Shown here: positions 38,479 to 47,803 of the stretch, one piece after another
How the letters are laid out: each line of letters opens with the position of its first letter
Numbering within the stretch: position 1 is the stretch's first letter
Assembly (NCBI RefSeq): GCF_000426345.1
Contig: NZ_AUFE01000005.1
Span: forward strand, 124,001-188,000
From: Cupriavidus phytohabitans
Lineage (GTDB): Bacteria; Pseudomonadota; Gammaproteobacteria; Burkholderiales; Burkholderiaceae
Reading direction: 5' to 3'
DNA: 64,000 bases
Position numbers and translations under genes: made by a program
The notes under the pieces: model-generated
Told to the model about the DNA's origin: nothing
Database searches by the model: none
The model's input: only the letters and a program-made list of their open reading frames with translations

Positions 38479-39582
38479 CTAGCCCTGGTATGACATGGCG
38501 CGGCGATACCACTCGTGGAAGTGCTGCATGCCATCTTCCATCGGCGACTGGTATGGCCCGACCTCGCTGGTGCCGCGCTTCATCAGCGCCAGCCGGCCGG
38601 CGTCCATGCGCTCGGCGATCTCGTCGTCCTCGACGCAGGTTTCCATATAGGCGGCGCGCTCGGCCTCGACGAATTCGCGCTCGAACAGCGCGATTTCCTC
38701 GGGGTAGTAGAACTCCACCACGTTGCGGGTCTTGCGCGCACCCAGCGGGTGCAGCGTCGAGATCACCAGCACGTTCGGGTACCACTCCACCATGATGTTG
38801 GGGTAGTAGGTCAGCCAGATCGCGCCGTGCTTGGGCAGCACGCCGTTGTTGAAGCGCAGCACCGCGTCGTGCCATTTCTGGTACGTCGGGCTGCCGGGGC
38901 GCTTCAGGCCCGCATGCAGGCCCACGGTCTGCACGCTGTGCCATTCGCCGAACTCCCATTTCAGGTCGTCGCACGAGACAAAGCTGCCGAGCCCCGGATG
39001 GAACGGCACGACGTGGTAATCCTCCAGATAGACCTCGATAAAGGTCTTCCAGTTGTAGTCGCAGTCGTGCACCTCGACGTGGTCGAGCATGTATCCGTCG
39101 AAGTTCAGGTCCTGGGCCACGCCCAATCTGGCGAGGTCGGCACGCACGTCACGCTTGCCGTCGAACAGCAGCCCGTTCCAGTTCTGCAGTGGGGAGCGCT
39201 TCAGGTGCAGGCACGGCTGCTGGTCGAAATGCGGCGCGCCGAGCAGTTCGCCCTTGAGGTCGTAGGTCCAGCGGTGCAGGGGGCAGACGATGTTCTGCTT
39301 GTTGCCGCGGCCGTTGAGCATGATGGCCTGGCGGTGGCGGCACACGTTGGACATCAGTTCCACGCCGGCGGCATTGCGCACCAGCATGCGGCCCTCGTCC
39401 TCGGCCTTGAGCGTGTGGTAGTCGCCGACCTCCGGAACCATCAGTTCGTGGCCGACGTAGCCCGGGCCTTGCCTGAACAGCAGTTCGAGTTCTTGTTGAT
39501 GCAGCGTTTCGTCGAAGTAGACGCCGACGGGCAGTTGCGTATCAGCCGGCGCCAACTTGAGCGCGGTGCTGAGATTGGACAT
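38479..39582 (-). CDS. Rieske-type aromatic ring-hydroxylating oxygenase, alpha subunit
   Basis: Encodes 367 residues from the ATG at 39582. The Rieske [2Fe-2S] motif is NVCRHRQAIMLNGRGNKQNI followed by VCPLHRWTYDLKG, giving CxH...CxxH. The catalytic domain supplies the mononuclear iron site: VYLEDYHVVPFHPGLGSFVS contains the two histidines, and an acidic ligand is expected near the C-terminal third. Such enzymes hydroxylate aromatic or quaternary ammonium substrates with electrons from a reductase. No ferredoxin, reductase or beta subunit is nearby, so it must borrow one or act as a stand-alone type. The substrate is unknown. Confidence 0.92.
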   Translation of the reverse strand: MSNLSTALKLAPADTQLPVGVYFDETLHQQELELLFRQGPGYVGHELMVPEVGDYHTLKAEDEGRMLVRNAAGVELMSNVCRHRQAIMLNGRGNKQNIVCPLHRWTYDLKGELLGAPHFDQQPCLHLKRSPLQNWNGLLFDGKRDVRADLARLGVAQDLNFDGYMLDHVEVHDCDYNWKTFIEVYLEDYHVVPFHPGLGSFVSCDDLKWEFGEWHSVQTVGLHAGLKRPGSPTYQKWHDAVLRFNNGVLPKHGAIWLTYYPNIMVEWYPNVLVISTLHPLGARKTRNVVEFYYPEEIALFEREFVEAERAAYMETCVEDDEIAERMDAGRLALMKRGTSEVGPYQSPMEDGMQHFHEWYRRAMSYQG

Positions 39583-39950
39583 TATCCCCACTCCCAGATG
39601 AACAGGTGAAAGCAGTGAACAACCCAACCATCGAAAATTGAATCGATTTGGGAAAGACAGCCGCGGGTTTGGCAAGGATGCGCCAGACCCTCGCGGCGAG
39701 CGGGAGATTGTACCCGACCCAAAAAGTTAAGGGACTGATTTTTTTGCGTTTTTAGCGAAAAAGTCGACCCGGGTCGTCATTGGGGTGCCGTACCGGCCGC
39801 ATTCGGAAAGACGACCCAAGCGCACAAGTCACATATGCCCCGGCGGCACTCCGCGCGCGTGCTCAAGGATGGGGCAAGCGCCGGCTTTGGCGTAAAATCC
39901 GGGCTTCCCCATCCGGGTTTTCCCCCGGCGCCATATTTTCAGGGCCCTAC
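39583..39950. other. 368-bp divergent spacer between Rieske gene and xseB
   Basis: An AT-rich stretch (39720-39760) with T- and A-runs is followed by a perfect 12-bp palindrome CGACCCGGGTCG (39765-39776). CGACCC also occurs at about 39715 and at about 39812. A -10-like TAAAAT at 39893-39898 lies 52 bp before the xseB ATG. In-frame extensions upstream of xseB have no ribosome-binding site and no family similarity. Confidence 0.6.
39893..39898 (+). promoter_or_regulatory. Candidate -10 box (TAAAAT) of the xseB-ispA-dxs operon
   Basis: TAAAAT in GC-rich surroundings 52 bp upstream of xseB. No matching -35 element was found. Confidence 0.4.
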
Positions 39951-40262
39951 ATGCCAAAGACGACGACCGCCGCGGTCCAGACCGAAAACACCATCACGGA
40001 CTCCGCGCCGCCCGCTTCCTATGAAGCGGCGATGGCCGAGCTCGAGACCCTGGTGGCCAGCATGGAGAGCGGCGAACTGCCGCTCGAGGCCTCGCTGGCG
40101 GCCTACCGCCGCGGCGCCGAGCTGGTGCGCTACTGCCAGCAGAAGCTGGAGCGCGTGGAGCAGCAGGTCAGGGTGCTGGAAGGCGAGGTACTGAAGCCGC
40201 TCGCCGGCGAAGGCAACGGGGCCAACGGGATCAATGGCGCGCAGGGGGCGGACGAGGCATGA
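39951..40262 (+). CDS. xseB: Exodeoxyribonuclease VII small subunit
   Basis: Encodes 103 residues. The core [40 protein letters not shown] and [17 protein letters not shown] is the XseB helical hairpin. The ATG at 39951 is the first in-frame ATG next to the conserved core. With XseA (elsewhere) it forms the exonuclease VII complex, which degrades single-stranded DNA. The stop overlaps the ispA start (ATGA at 40259-40262), so the two are translationally coupled; xseB-ispA-dxs is a common proteobacterial order. Confidence 0.95.
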   Translation: MPKTTTAAVQTENTITDSAPPASYEAAMAELETLVASMESGELPLEASLAAYRRGAELVRYCQQKLERVEQQVRVLEGEVLKPLAGEGNGANGINGAQGADEA

Positions 40263-41143
40263 CCGATTTCGCCCAGTGGATGCAGGCGCAGGGCGCCCGT
40301 ACCGAAGCCGCGCTGCGGGCGGCGTTGCCCGATGCCAACACCGTGCCGCATACGCTGCACGAAGCCATGCGCTATGCTGCACTGAGCGGCGGCAAGCGCG
40401 TGCGGCCGCTGCTGGTGCACGCTGCCGGCGAGGTCAGCGGGGCCGACCCCGCAGCCTGCGATGCGGCGGCTTGCGCGGTGGAGATGATCCACGCCTACTC
40501 GCTGGTCCACGACGACATGCCGTGCATGGACGACGACGACCTGCGCCGCGGCCGGCCTACCGTGCACAAGGCTTACGATGAGGCCACCGCGCTGCTGGTG
40601 GGCGATGCGCTGCAGACCCAGGCCTTCATCGTGCTGGCCGGCGCCGACATACTGAGCCCCGCGGCACGGCTGAAGCTGGTGGCCGAGCTGGCGCAGGCAT
40701 CGGGTTCGACCGGCATGGCCGGCGGCCAGGCGATCGACCTGCAGAACGTGGGCCGCGCCATGACGCGCGGCGCGCTCGAGGCCATGCACCGGATGAAGAC
40801 CGGTGCGCTGCTGCGCGCCAGCGTGCGCATGGGCGCGCTGTGTGGCGAAATCGACGCCAGCGGGCTGGCCGAGCTGGACAAGTATGCGGCGGCGGTGGGA
40901 TTGGCGTTCCAGGTGGTTGACGATATTCTGGACGTCACCGCGGATACCGCCACGCTGGGCAAGACCGCCGGCAAGGACGCCGCGCACGACAAGCCGACCT
41001 ACGTGTCGCTGATGGGGCTGGCGGCGGCGCGCGACCTGGCCGGGGCGTTGCGCACCGAGGCGCATGCGGCGCTGGCCGGCTTTGGCAGCCGCGCGGCCCG
41101 CCTGGCCGACCTGGCGGACCTGATCGTGCTGCGCACACACTGA
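40259..41143 (+). CDS. ispA: Farnesyl diphosphate synthase (polyprenyl synthetase family)
   Basis: Encodes 294 residues. The first aspartate-rich motif is [20 protein letters not shown] (Asp 85, 86 and 91), the second [19 protein letters not shown] near residue 220. [12 protein letters not shown] and [15 protein letters not shown] are also family-typical. It condenses isopentenyl diphosphate with dimethylallyl and geranyl diphosphate to farnesyl diphosphate for quinones, undecaprenyl phosphate and other isoprenoids. It lies between xseB (4-base overlap) and dxs (43 bp gap). Confidence 0.96.
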   Translation: MTDFAQWMQAQGARTEAALRAALPDANTVPHTLHEAMRYAALSGGKRVRPLLVHAAGEVSGADPAACDAAACAVEMIHAYSLVHDDMPCMDDDDLRRGRPTVHKAYDEATALLVGDALQTQAFIVLAGADILSPAARLKLVAELAQASGSTGMAGGQAIDLQNVGRAMTRGALEAMHRMKTGALLRASVRMGALCGEIDASGLAELDKYAAAVGLAFQVVDDILDVTADTATLGKTAGKDAAHDKPTYVSLMGLAAARDLAGALRTEAHAALAGFGSRAARLADLADLIVLRTH

Positions 41144-41186
41144 ATTGACGAGCCGGACGAAAGAATCCGGCGGCCGAACGGACACT

Positions 41187-43103
41187 ATGACCTACGCACT
41201 CCTCAAGAAGATCGACGCCCCCGCAGACCTGCGCAAGCTGGACCGGCGCGAGCTACAGACGCTGGCCGAAGAGCTGCGCGCCTACGTGCTGGAATCGGTC
41301 TCGCAGACCGGCGGGCACCTCTCTTCGAACCTCGGCACGGTCGAACTGACCATCGCACTGCATTACGTCTTCAACACTCCCGATGACCGGCTGGTGTGGG
41401 ACGTGGGCCACCAGAGCTACCCGCACAAGATCCTGACCGGGCGCCGCGAGCGCATGGGCACGCTGCGCCAGTGGGGCGGCATCTCGGGCTTCCCGCGCCG
41501 CAGCGAGAGCGAGTACGACACCTTCGGCACCGCGCATTCGTCGACCTCGATCTCGGCCGCGCTTGGCATGGCGCTGGGCGCGCGCACGCTGGGCCAGAAG
41601 GGCGTCTCGGTGGCGGTGATCGGCGATGGCGCCATGACCGCGGGCATGGCCTTCGAGGCGCTGAACAACGCCGGCGTGTACAAGGACCTGCCGCTGGTGG
41701 TGGTGCTCAACGACAACGACATGTCGATCTCGCCGCCGGTGGGCGCGCTCAACCGCCACCTGGCGCGGCTGCTGAGCGGCCAGTTCTATGCGGCCACCAA
41801 GAAGGGCATCGAGAAGGTGCTGTCGGTGGCGCCGCCGGTGCTGGAATTTGCCAAGCGCTTCGAGGAACACGCCAAGGGCATGATGGTGCCGGCGACGCTG
41901 TTCGAGGAATTCGGCTTCAATTACATCGGCCCGATCGACGGCCACGACCTGAACTCGCTGGTGCCGACGCTGCAGAACATCCGCGAGCGCGCGCTGGAAG
42001 GCGCCGGTCCGCAGTTCCTGCACGTGGTGACCAAGAAGGGCCAGGGCTACAAGCTGGCCGAGGCCGACCCGATCCTGTACCACGGCCCGGGCAAGTTCAA
42101 CCCGGCCGAAGGCATCCGCCCGGCCGCCAAGCCCGCGCGCAAGACGTATACGCAGGTGTTCGGCGAATGGCTGTGCGACATGGCCGCCGCCGACAAGCGC
42201 CTGGTCGGCATTACCCCGGCGATGCGCGAAGGCTCGGGCATGGTCGAGTTCGAGAAGCGCTTCCCGGACCGTTACTACGACGTCGGCATCGCCGAGCAGC
42301 ACGCGGTGACCTTCGCCGGCGGCCTGGCCTGCGAGGGCCTGAAGCCGGTGGTGGCGATCTACTCCACCTTCCTGCAGCGCGGCTATGACCAGTTGATCCA
42401 TGACGTGGCGCTGCAGAACCTGCCGGTGGTGTTCGCGCTGGACCGCGCCGGCCTGGTCGGCGCCGACGGCGCCACCCACGCGGGTGCCTACGATATCGCC
42501 TACCTGCGCTGCATCCCCAACATGATGGTGATGACGCCGTCGGATGAAAACGAGTGCCGCCAGCTGCTGACCACGGCGTTCCACCAGACTTGTCCTACCG
42601 CGGTGCGCTATCCGCGCGGCTCCGGCCCGGGTGCGGTGATTGCCGCCGAACTGGCCGGCGTGCCGGTCGGCAAGGGCGTGGTGCGCCGCGAAGGCACCGG
42701 GCGCGCCGGCCAGCGTGTCGGCTTCCTGGCCTTCGGCTCGATGCTGCATCCGGCCCTCGGTGCAGCCGAGGCGCTGGATGCGACCGTTGCCGACATGCGC
42801 TTCGTCAAGCCGCTCGACGTGGAGCTGGTCAAGCGCCTGGCCGCCGGGAACGACTTCCTCGTCACGGTGGAAGAGGGCAGCGTGATGGGCGGCGCGGGCA
42901 GCGCTGTGCTCGAGGCGCTCGCCGAAGCCGGCATCGATATCCCGGTGCTGGTACTGGGCCTGCCCGACCGTTTCGTCGACCATGGCGACCCGGCCTACCT
43001 GCTGCAGCAGTGCGGGCTGGACGCAGCCGGCATCGAGCGCTCGGTGCGGCAGCGCTTCGGCCTGGACCAGCCCAAGGTCACGGTCGCTTCGCGCGTGGCC
43101 TGA
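41187..43103 (+). CDS. dxs: 1-deoxy-D-xylulose-5-phosphate synthase
   Basis: Encodes 638 residues, the usual Dxs length. It condenses pyruvate and glyceraldehyde-3-phosphate with thiamine diphosphate, the first step of the MEP isoprenoid pathway. Motifs are [37 protein letters not shown], the TPP loop [20 protein letters not shown] followed by [14 protein letters not shown], and [19 protein letters not shown] in the transketolase C-terminal half. The ATG at 41187 ([12 protein letters not shown]) matches the family start; an upstream TTG in frame overlaps no similarity. Confidence 0.97.
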   Translation: MTYALLKKIDAPADLRKLDRRELQTLAEELRAYVLESVSQTGGHLSSNLGTVELTIALHYVFNTPDDRLVWDVGHQSYPHKILTGRRERMGTLRQWGGISGFPRRSESEYDTFGTAHSSTSISAALGMALGARTLGQKGVSVAVIGDGAMTAGMAFEALNNAGVYKDLPLVVVLNDNDMSISPPVGALNRHLARLLSGQFYAATKKGIEKVLSVAPPVLEFAKRFEEHAKGMMVPATLFEEFGFNYIGPIDGHDLNSLVPTLQNIRERALEGAGPQFLHVVTKKGQGYKLAEADPILYHGPGKFNPAEGIRPAAKPARKTYTQVFGEWLCDMAAADKRLVGITPAMREGSGMVEFEKRFPDRYYDVGIAEQHAVTFAGGLACEGLKPVVAIYSTFLQRGYDQLIHDVALQNLPVVFALDRAGLVGADGATHAGAYDIAYLRCIPNMMVMTPSDENECRQLLTTAFHQTCPTAVRYPRGSGPGAVIAAELAGVPVGKGVVRREGTGRAGQRVGFLAFGSMLHPALGAAEALDATVADMRFVKPLDVELVKRLAAGNDFLVTVEEGSVMGGAGSAVLEALAEAGIDIPVLVLGLPDRFVDHGDPAYLLQQCGLDAAGIERSVRQRFGLDQPKVTVASRVA

Positions 43104-43108
43104 CCGCT

Positions 43109-43271
43109 GCCGGCGTGTTCCCGTGCGGGTGGCTGAGATCACCCGCGCCGGCCAAGGGGATTCGGCCCTCGGCAACGAGTGCGTCCGAATTCCCTTAAAC
43201 TTCCCTTTTTTGTGTTCGCAGCTGCGGGTCGGCGCACCCTGTGCCGGGTCCCGTGGTTTCACACTCGTTGC
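43109..43271 (+). promoter_or_regulatory. Structured spacer between dxs and folE2: candidate regulatory RNA or terminator
   Basis: Element one: nested pairings GCCGGCG/CGCCGGC (43109-43115, 43146-43152) and GCGGGTG/CACCCGC (43125-43131, 43140-43146). Element two: a 12-bp stem (43154-43165 with 43185-43196, one G-U pair) whose loop holds a mini-hairpin CTCG-GCAA-CGAG with a GNRA tetraloop. A six-T run follows at 43206-43211. GCAACGAGTG (43172-43181), spanning that loop, is perfectly complementary to CACTCGTTGC at 43262-43271. Mutually exclusive pairings of this kind are typical of attenuators; the function is inferred. It may simply terminate dxs. Confidence 0.45.
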
Positions 43272-43350
43272 GCGGCATGATGGACTGCGAAGATGCCGCG
43301 ACCGTAAGGACCTGTGCCAACCGCTGGCGCAGCCCTGGAGGAAACCGTAG

Positions 43351-44154
43351 ATGAATGACATCAATCCCGCCTTCGTGATGCCCGACGTCCAGTCGAGCCT
43401 CGACACCCGCCAGATTCCCATCCAGCGCGTCGGTGTCAAGGGCGTGCGATATCCCGTGACCCTGAAGACCCCGACCGGCACCGTGCCGAGCGTGGGTACC
43501 TTCAACCTCGACGTGCATCTGCCGGCGGACCAGAAGGGCACGCACATGTCGCGCTTCGTCGCGCTGCTGGAAGAAGAGCGCGCGCCGCTGGAGCTGGCCA
43601 GCTTCCGCCTGCTGCTCGACAAGATGCTGGAAAAGCTGGAAGCCGAGGCGGGCCGCATCGAGGTCACCTTCCCGTACTTCATCAGCAAGATCGCGCCGGT
43701 GTCGGGCGTGGAGTCGCTGCTGGACTATGAGGTCACGCTGACCGGCGAAGTGCGCAACGGCCAGACGCGCGTGTTCCTGAAGGCAGTGGTGCCGGTGACC
43801 AGCCTGTGCCCGTGCTCGAAGAAGATCTCGCAGTATGGCGCGCATAACCAGCGCTCGCACATCACGATGGACGTGGAACTGGCCGCAGAGCTGCCGGTGG
43901 AAGCGCTGGTGAGGATGGCCGAGGAAGAGGCGTCGTGCGAACTGTGGGGGCTGCTCAAGCGCCCGGACGAGAAGTTCGTCACCGAGCGTGCCTACGAGAA
44001 CCCCAAGTTCGTCGAAGACCTGGTGCGCGATATCGCGATGCGGCTGAATGCGGATGACCGCATCGTGGCCTATGTGCTGGAGGCGGAGAACTTCGAGTCG
44101 ATCCACAACCACAGCGCGTATGCGGTGATCGAGCGGGACAAGCGGGTGAACTGA
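43351..44154 (+). CDS. folE2: GTP cyclohydrolase FolE2 (type IB)
   Basis: Encodes 267 residues of the FolE2 family, which makes dihydroneopterin triphosphate from GTP for folate and queuosine synthesis and works with metals other than zinc. Family sequence includes [20 protein letters not shown], the metal-binding cysteine region [20 protein letters not shown] near residue 151, and the closing [30 protein letters not shown] precedes the ATG. FolE2 is often part of the zinc-limitation response, but no clear Zur box was seen here; the structured spacer upstream may be relevant. Confidence 0.96.
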   Translation: MNDINPAFVMPDVQSSLDTRQIPIQRVGVKGVRYPVTLKTPTGTVPSVGTFNLDVHLPADQKGTHMSRFVALLEEERAPLELASFRLLLDKMLEKLEAEAGRIEVTFPYFISKIAPVSGVESLLDYEVTLTGEVRNGQTRVFLKAVVPVTSLCPCSKKISQYGAHNQRSHITMDVELAAELPVEALVRMAEEEASCELWGLLKRPDEKFVTERAYENPKFVEDLVRDIAMRLNADDRIVAYVLEAENFESIHNHSAYAVIERDKRVN

Positions 44155-44170
44155 TCCCGTGGGTCGCTGA

Positions 44171-44208
44171 AAAGGAAAAAGCCACCGCATGCGGTGGCTT
44201 TTTCCTTT
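44171..44208. terminator. Bidirectional terminator between folE2 and tsaD
   Basis: A perfect 38-bp palindrome with 19-base arms (core AAAAAGCCACCGCA / TGCGGTGGCTTTTT) has A-runs and T-runs on both flanks, serving convergent folE2 and tsaD. Confidence 0.95.
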
Positions 44209-44218
44209 GCGAGCATTG

Positions 44219-45253
44219 TCAGGCTGCGGACGGCAGCCGGATATCCGCCAGGTCCCACCTCGGCGTCACGCCATAGCCATACTCGCGTCGCGCCAGCTCA
44301 GGCGCCGCCTGCAGCCGCATCGCGCCGGCAAATGCAATCATCGCGCCGTTATCGGTACAGAACGCCAGATCCGGGTAGTAGACCTCGACCTTGCGTTGCT
44401 TGCCGAGCTGGTCCAGCCGCTCGCGCAACTGGCGGTTGGCGCCGACGCCGCCGGCCACCACCAGCCGCTTGTGGCCGGTCTGCTTCAGCGCCGCGAACGA
44501 CTTGGCCGCCAGCACATCGACGATGGCATCGACAAAGGCCCGCGCCAGGTTGGCCCGATCCTGCTCGCAGGTATTGGACAGCTTGCGGGTTTGCGTCAGC
44601 ACCGCGGTCTTCAGCCCCGCGAAGGAAAAATCGAGATTGCCCGAATGCAGCATCGGCCGCGGCAGCGCGAACGCGCCCGGCGTGCCGAACTCGGCCAGCC
44701 GCGACACCTCCGGCCCGCCGGGATACCCCAGCCCGAGCAGCTTGGCGGTCTTGTCGAAGGCCTCGCCCGCGGCGTCGTCCAGCGTCTCGCCCAGCAGCGT
44801 GTAGTCGCCGATGCCTCGCACATCCATCAGCTGGGTATGCCCGCCCGACACCAGCAGCGCCACGAACGGGAACGGCGGCGGCTCGCGCGTCAGCAGCGGC
44901 GACAGCAGGTGGCCCTCCAGGTGGTGCACGCCGACCATCGGCACATTCAGCGCGAAGCCCAGCGCGTTGGCCACCGAGGCGCCGACCAGCAGCGCGCCGG
45001 CAAGGCCCGGCCCCTGGGTAAAGGCGATGGCGTCGATGTCCCGGCGGGTGCGGCCGGCATCGGCCAGCACCTGCTCGAGCAATGGCAGCACACGGCGGAT
45101 ATGGTCGCGCGAGGCGAGTTCGGGGACCACGCCACCGTAGTCGCGGTGCATGGCGATCTGCGAATGCAGTGCATGCGACAGCAGGCCGGCCTCGGTGTCA
45201 TAGAGGGCCAGCCCGGTTTCGTCGCAGGAAGATTCGATGCCGAGGACAAGCAT
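44219..45253 (-). CDS. tsaD: tRNA N6-adenosine threonylcarbamoyltransferase
   Basis: Encodes 344 residues from the ATG at 45253 ([20 protein letters not shown]). It belongs to the TsaD/Kae1 ASKHA fold and carries the metal-binding H111 and H115 in [15 protein letters not shown]. Also seen are [40 protein letters not shown] and [18 protein letters not shown]. With TsaB, TsaC and TsaE it installs t6A at position 37 of ANN-decoding tRNAs. It is divergent from the flavoprotein gene at 45411 and ends at a shared terminator. Confidence 0.97.
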   Translation of the reverse strand: MLVLGIESSCDETGLALYDTEAGLLSHALHSQIAMHRDYGGVVPELASRDHIRRVLPLLEQVLADAGRTRRDIDAIAFTQGPGLAGALLVGASVANALGFALNVPMVGVHHLEGHLLSPLLTREPPPFPFVALLVSGGHTQLMDVRGIGDYTLLGETLDDAAGEAFDKTAKLLGLGYPGGPEVSRLAEFGTPGAFALPRPMLHSGNLDFSFAGLKTAVLTQTRKLSNTCEQDRANLARAFVDAIVDVLAAKSFAALKQTGHKRLVVAGGVGANRQLRERLDQLGKQRKVEVYYPDLAFCTDNGAMIAFAGAMRLQAAPELARREYGYGVTPRWDLADIRLPSAA

Positions 45254-45357
45254 GGGGAAGAAGCTGAACGCCGCCGCAAAAAGGCGAAACGGCCGTTGAA
45301 ACAACCGGTTGCAGGAAGCGCGCAGGGTAGCACAGCGGCGCGCGTCGCGCTTTTCGC

Positions 45358-45363
45358 TACAAT
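45358..45363 (+). promoter_or_regulatory. Candidate -10 box (TACAAT) before the flavoprotein gene
   Basis: TACAAT lies 47 bp before the ATG at 45411 in the 157-bp spacer divergent from tsaD. No strong -35 hexamer accompanies it. Confidence 0.4.
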
Positions 45364-45410
45364 CTGCCCTTTCTTGAGCGGTGGCAACAGATGGATTGGC
45401 GAGGCAAGCA

Positions 45411-46670
45411 ATGAGCGGGGCGACGGGAACCCGGACAGGCCGGTATGACGTGGCCGTGCTGGGCGCGGGCGCGGCCGGCATGATGTGTGCCGCCGTCGCC
45501 GGACAGAACGGCGCCAGCGTGGTGCTGGTCGATCACGCTACCAGGCTGGCCGAGAAAATCCGCATTTCCGGCGGCGGTCGCTGCAATTTCACCAACCTGC
45601 AGGCGGGGCCGGCCAACTACCTGTCGTCCAATCCGCACTTCTGCCGTTCGGCGCTGGCCCGCTACACGCCACAGGACTTCCTCGACCTGATGCGCCGCCA
45701 CGGCATTGCCTGGCATGAAAAGCATCGCGGCCAGCTGTTTTGCAATGACAGCGCCGAAGATGTGATCGCGATGCTGCGCGCCGAATGCGACACCGGCCGT
45801 GTGCGTTGGCAGACCGGCTGTTCGGTGGCGGAAGTCCGTCGCGAGGGCGACGACTTCGTGTTGCTGACCTCCACCGGCACGATCCGCGCCGGCGCACTGG
45901 TGGTGGCGACCGGCGGGCTGTCGATCCCCAAGATCGGCGCCACCGACTTCGGCTACCGCATCGCGCGCCAGTTCGGGCTGGGCATCGTCGAAACCCGGCC
46001 GGCGCTGGTGCCGCTGACCTTCGACGGCAAGGACTGGGCTCCGTTCGCGCCGCTGGCCGGCGTGTCGCTGGAAGTGGATGTCGCCACCGGCAACGGCAAG
46101 GCGGCCGGCGCGTTCCGCGAAGACGTGCTGTGGACCCACCGCGGGTTGTCCGGGCCGGCGGTGCTGCAGATTTCCAGCTACTGGAAGCCGGGCACGCCGG
46201 TCGCCATCGACCTGTTCGACGGCGAAGACGCGGCGGCGTGGCTGCTGGAGCAGAAGGGCGGCAGCCGCAAGCACCTTGGCAACCTGCTGGCGCAGCGGCT
46301 GCCGGCGCGGCTGGCCGACGCGTGGTGCACGGCCGCCGGCGTCGATGCCACCATGCCGCTGCATGACGTCACGGACAAGGGCCTGCGCAAGCTTGGCGCA
46401 TCGCTCAACGACTGGCGCATTGTGCCGTCGGGTACCGAAGGCTACCGCAAGGCCGAAGTGACGATCGGCGGCGTCGATACCCGAGCATTGTCCTCGACGA
46501 CGATGATGGCGCGCGAAGTGCCAGGGCTCTACTTCATTGGCGAGGTGGTCGACGTGACCGGCTGGCTGGGCGGCTACAACTTCCAATGGGCCTGGGCGTC
46601 CGCGGTCGCGGCAGGCAAGGCGGTGGCGGAGGCCAGCCGCAGCGCTGCCGCCGGGCAGTCAGTGGCCTGA
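45411..46670 (+). CDS. HI0933/BaiN-like FAD-dependent oxidoreductase
   Basis: Encodes 419 residues. The FAD loop is [20 protein letters not shown] at the N-terminus, followed by the HI0933 family mark [40 protein letters not shown] and the closing [20 protein letters not shown] (with [13 protein letters not shown]) complete the fold. These flavoproteins are widespread; some reduce unsaturated steroid or fatty acids and others are uncharacterised, so no reaction is assigned. The ATG at 45411 is chosen because the FAD loop begins about twelve residues in. It is upstream of rpsU, with a separate -10-like box before rpsU. Confidence 0.92.
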   Translation: MSGATGTRTGRYDVAVLGAGAAGMMCAAVAGQNGASVVLVDHATRLAEKIRISGGGRCNFTNLQAGPANYLSSNPHFCRSALARYTPQDFLDLMRRHGIAWHEKHRGQLFCNDSAEDVIAMLRAECDTGRVRWQTGCSVAEVRREGDDFVLLTSTGTIRAGALVVATGGLSIPKIGATDFGYRIARQFGLGIVETRPALVPLTFDGKDWAPFAPLAGVSLEVDVATGNGKAAGAFREDVLWTHRGLSGPAVLQISSYWKPGTPVAIDLFDGEDAAAWLLEQKGGSRKHLGNLLAQRLPARLADAWCTAAGVDATMPLHDVTDKGLRKLGASLNDWRIVPSGTEGYRKAEVTIGGVDTRALSSTTMMAREVPGLYFIGEVVDVTGWLGGYNFQWAWASAVAAGKAVAEASRSAAAGQSVA

Positions 46671-46748
46671 CCGTCGATCCTGTTTGTGATCAGGGCGGCG
46701 CTTTCCCGGTGTCCGTTGCCCGCCACTTCCGTGCTCGGGGCTTGGTGC

Positions 46749-46754
46749 TACAAT
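46749..46754 (+). promoter_or_regulatory. Candidate -10 box (TACAAT) of rpsU
   Basis: TACAAT lies 50 bp before the rpsU ATG. TTCCGT at 46727-46732 (16 bp spacing) is a weak -35. The same TACAAT word precedes dnaG (47706-47711) and rpoD (49764-49769). Confidence 0.45.
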
Positions 46755-46803
46755 CCAGAACTTCGTAAAGCCGCTATCCCGAAAATCTTTATTTTCTGGC
46801 CAA

Positions 46804-47016
46804 ATGACTACGGTCCGTCTCAAGGAAAACGAGCCTTTTGAAGTCGCCTTGCGCCGTTTCAAGCGCGCCATCGAAAAGAACGGGCTGATCTCCGAATTGC
46901 GGGCCCGCGAGTTTTACGAAAAGCCCACCGCCGAGCGCAAGCGCAAGGAGGCCGCTGCCGAGAAGCGCCATTACAAGCGCATCCGCAGCCAGATGCTGCC
47001 GAAGAAGCTGTTCTGA
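46804..47016 (+). CDS. rpsU: 30S ribosomal protein S21
   Basis: Encodes 70 residues, the full S21: [20 protein letters not shown] at the start and a Lys/Arg-rich tail ending [11 protein letters not shown]21 joins the small subunit and aids initiation. It opens the macromolecular-synthesis block shared by many bacteria (ribosomal protein, primase, major sigma factor), here with a yqeY gene inserted between rpsU and dnaG. A terminator directly follows, so downstream genes may depend on read-through or own promoters. Confidence 0.98.
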   Translation: MTTVRLKENEPFEVALRRFKRAIEKNGLISELRAREFYEKPTAERKRKEAAAEKRHYKRIRSQMLPKKLF

Positions 47017-47037
47017 ACCGGGCCTCGCGTTTGCACC

Positions 47038-47070
47038 AACCCGCTGTGGCGCACGCTTCGGCGGGTTTTT
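47038..47070 (+). terminator. Rho-independent terminator after rpsU
   Basis: AACCCGC (47038-47044) pairs with GCGGGTT (47061-47067), followed by TTT. The 16-nt loop contains GC-rich inner pairs. In other bacteria a terminator between rpsU and dnaG lowers primase relative to S21. Confidence 0.75.
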
Positions 47071-47152
47071 GCGTTATGGACCTTGCAGGGCCTTGCAGCG
47101 AGCGGCTTTTGCCGCCACCTGTGAGTGTCCACCCACTTTCTGGAAGATCACG

Positions 47153-47602
47153 ATGTCCCTCAAAGCCCGTATCAGCGAAGACATGAAGAACGCCATGCGT
47201 GCCCGCGAAACCGAGCGCCTCGGCACCATCCGCCTGCTGCTGGCCGCGATCAAGCAGCGCGAGGTCGACGAGCGCACGGAACTCGACGATACCGCCGTGC
47301 TGGCCGTGGTCGAGAAGCTGATCAAGCAACGCAAGGACTCGATCTCCCAGTTCCAGCAGGCTGGCCGCAACGACCTGGCCGACAAGGAGCTGGCCGAAGT
47401 CGAGGTGCTGAAGGTCTATATGCCCGCCGCGCTGTCCGAAGCCGAAGTCGCCGCCGAGGTCCAGCAGGCGGTTGCCGCCACCGGGGCGGCCGGCCCGCAG
47501 GACATGGGCAAGGTCATGGGCGTGCTCAAGGGCAAGCTCGCCGGCCGTGCCGACATGACGGCGGTGTCGGCGCTGGTCAAGGCTGCGCTGGCACCGAAGT
47601 AA
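47153..47602 (+). CDS. GatB/YqeY domain-containing protein
   Basis: Encodes 149 residues from the ATG at 47153. The sequence MSLKARISEDMKNAMRARET, RLGTIRLLLAAIKQREVDER and QDMGKVMGVLKGKLAGRADM is the YqeY pattern, a helical domain shared with the C-terminal part of GatB. Its role is unclear; some members act in tRNA-dependent amidation or tRNA binding. The position between rpsU and dnaG is common in proteobacteria. Confidence 0.95.
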   Translation: MSLKARISEDMKNAMRARETERLGTIRLLLAAIKQREVDERTELDDTAVLAVVEKLIKQRKDSISQFQQAGRNDLADKELAEVEVLKVYMPAALSEAEVAAEVQQAVAATGAAGPQDMGKVMGVLKGKLAGRADMTAVSALVKAALAPK

Positions 47603-47605
47603 GTG

Positions 47606-47618
47606 CTGATTTAATCAG
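47606..47618. promoter_or_regulatory. Inverted repeat CTGATT-T-AATCAG after yqeY
   Basis: A perfect 6-1-6 palindrome four bases past the yqeY stop, in the 201-bp spacer before dnaG. It is AT-richer than its surroundings and may be an operator. Confidence 0.45.
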
Positions 47619-47635
47619 ATATAGGCGTGATGCAT

Positions 47636-47656
47636 GCCGAATCCGATGGATTCGGC
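47636..47656 (+). promoter_or_regulatory. Perfect hairpin GCCGAATCC-GAT-GGATTCGGC upstream of dnaG
   Basis: Arms of 9 bp and a 3-nt loop, with no T-run after, so it does not look like an intrinsic terminator. A -10-like TACAAT follows at 47706-47711, about 93 bp before the dnaG start codon. It may pause or process the rpsU-yqeY-dnaG transcript. Confidence 0.5.
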
Positions 47657-47803
47657 GTAGATGCACGGAGTTAATAACATTGCGGGCGGCCTGGGCGCGC
47701 TGCACTACAATATTCCGATAAGCAACCGGGCGTCGTACCGGTCACGCATTCCTAGAAATTGCCTCCCGTCGCGGGACGGCCAAGCCTCAGGACGGTCAGT
47801 CGG

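Noticed and set aside
43109..43196. TPP riboswitch suggested by GGGTG-GCTGAGA-ACCC upstream of folE2
   Set aside because: The J3-2-like CTGAGA and P2-like stem are present, but P3 is missing and nothing matches the conserved ACCTGAT / GGATAAT / AGGGA half of the aptamer.
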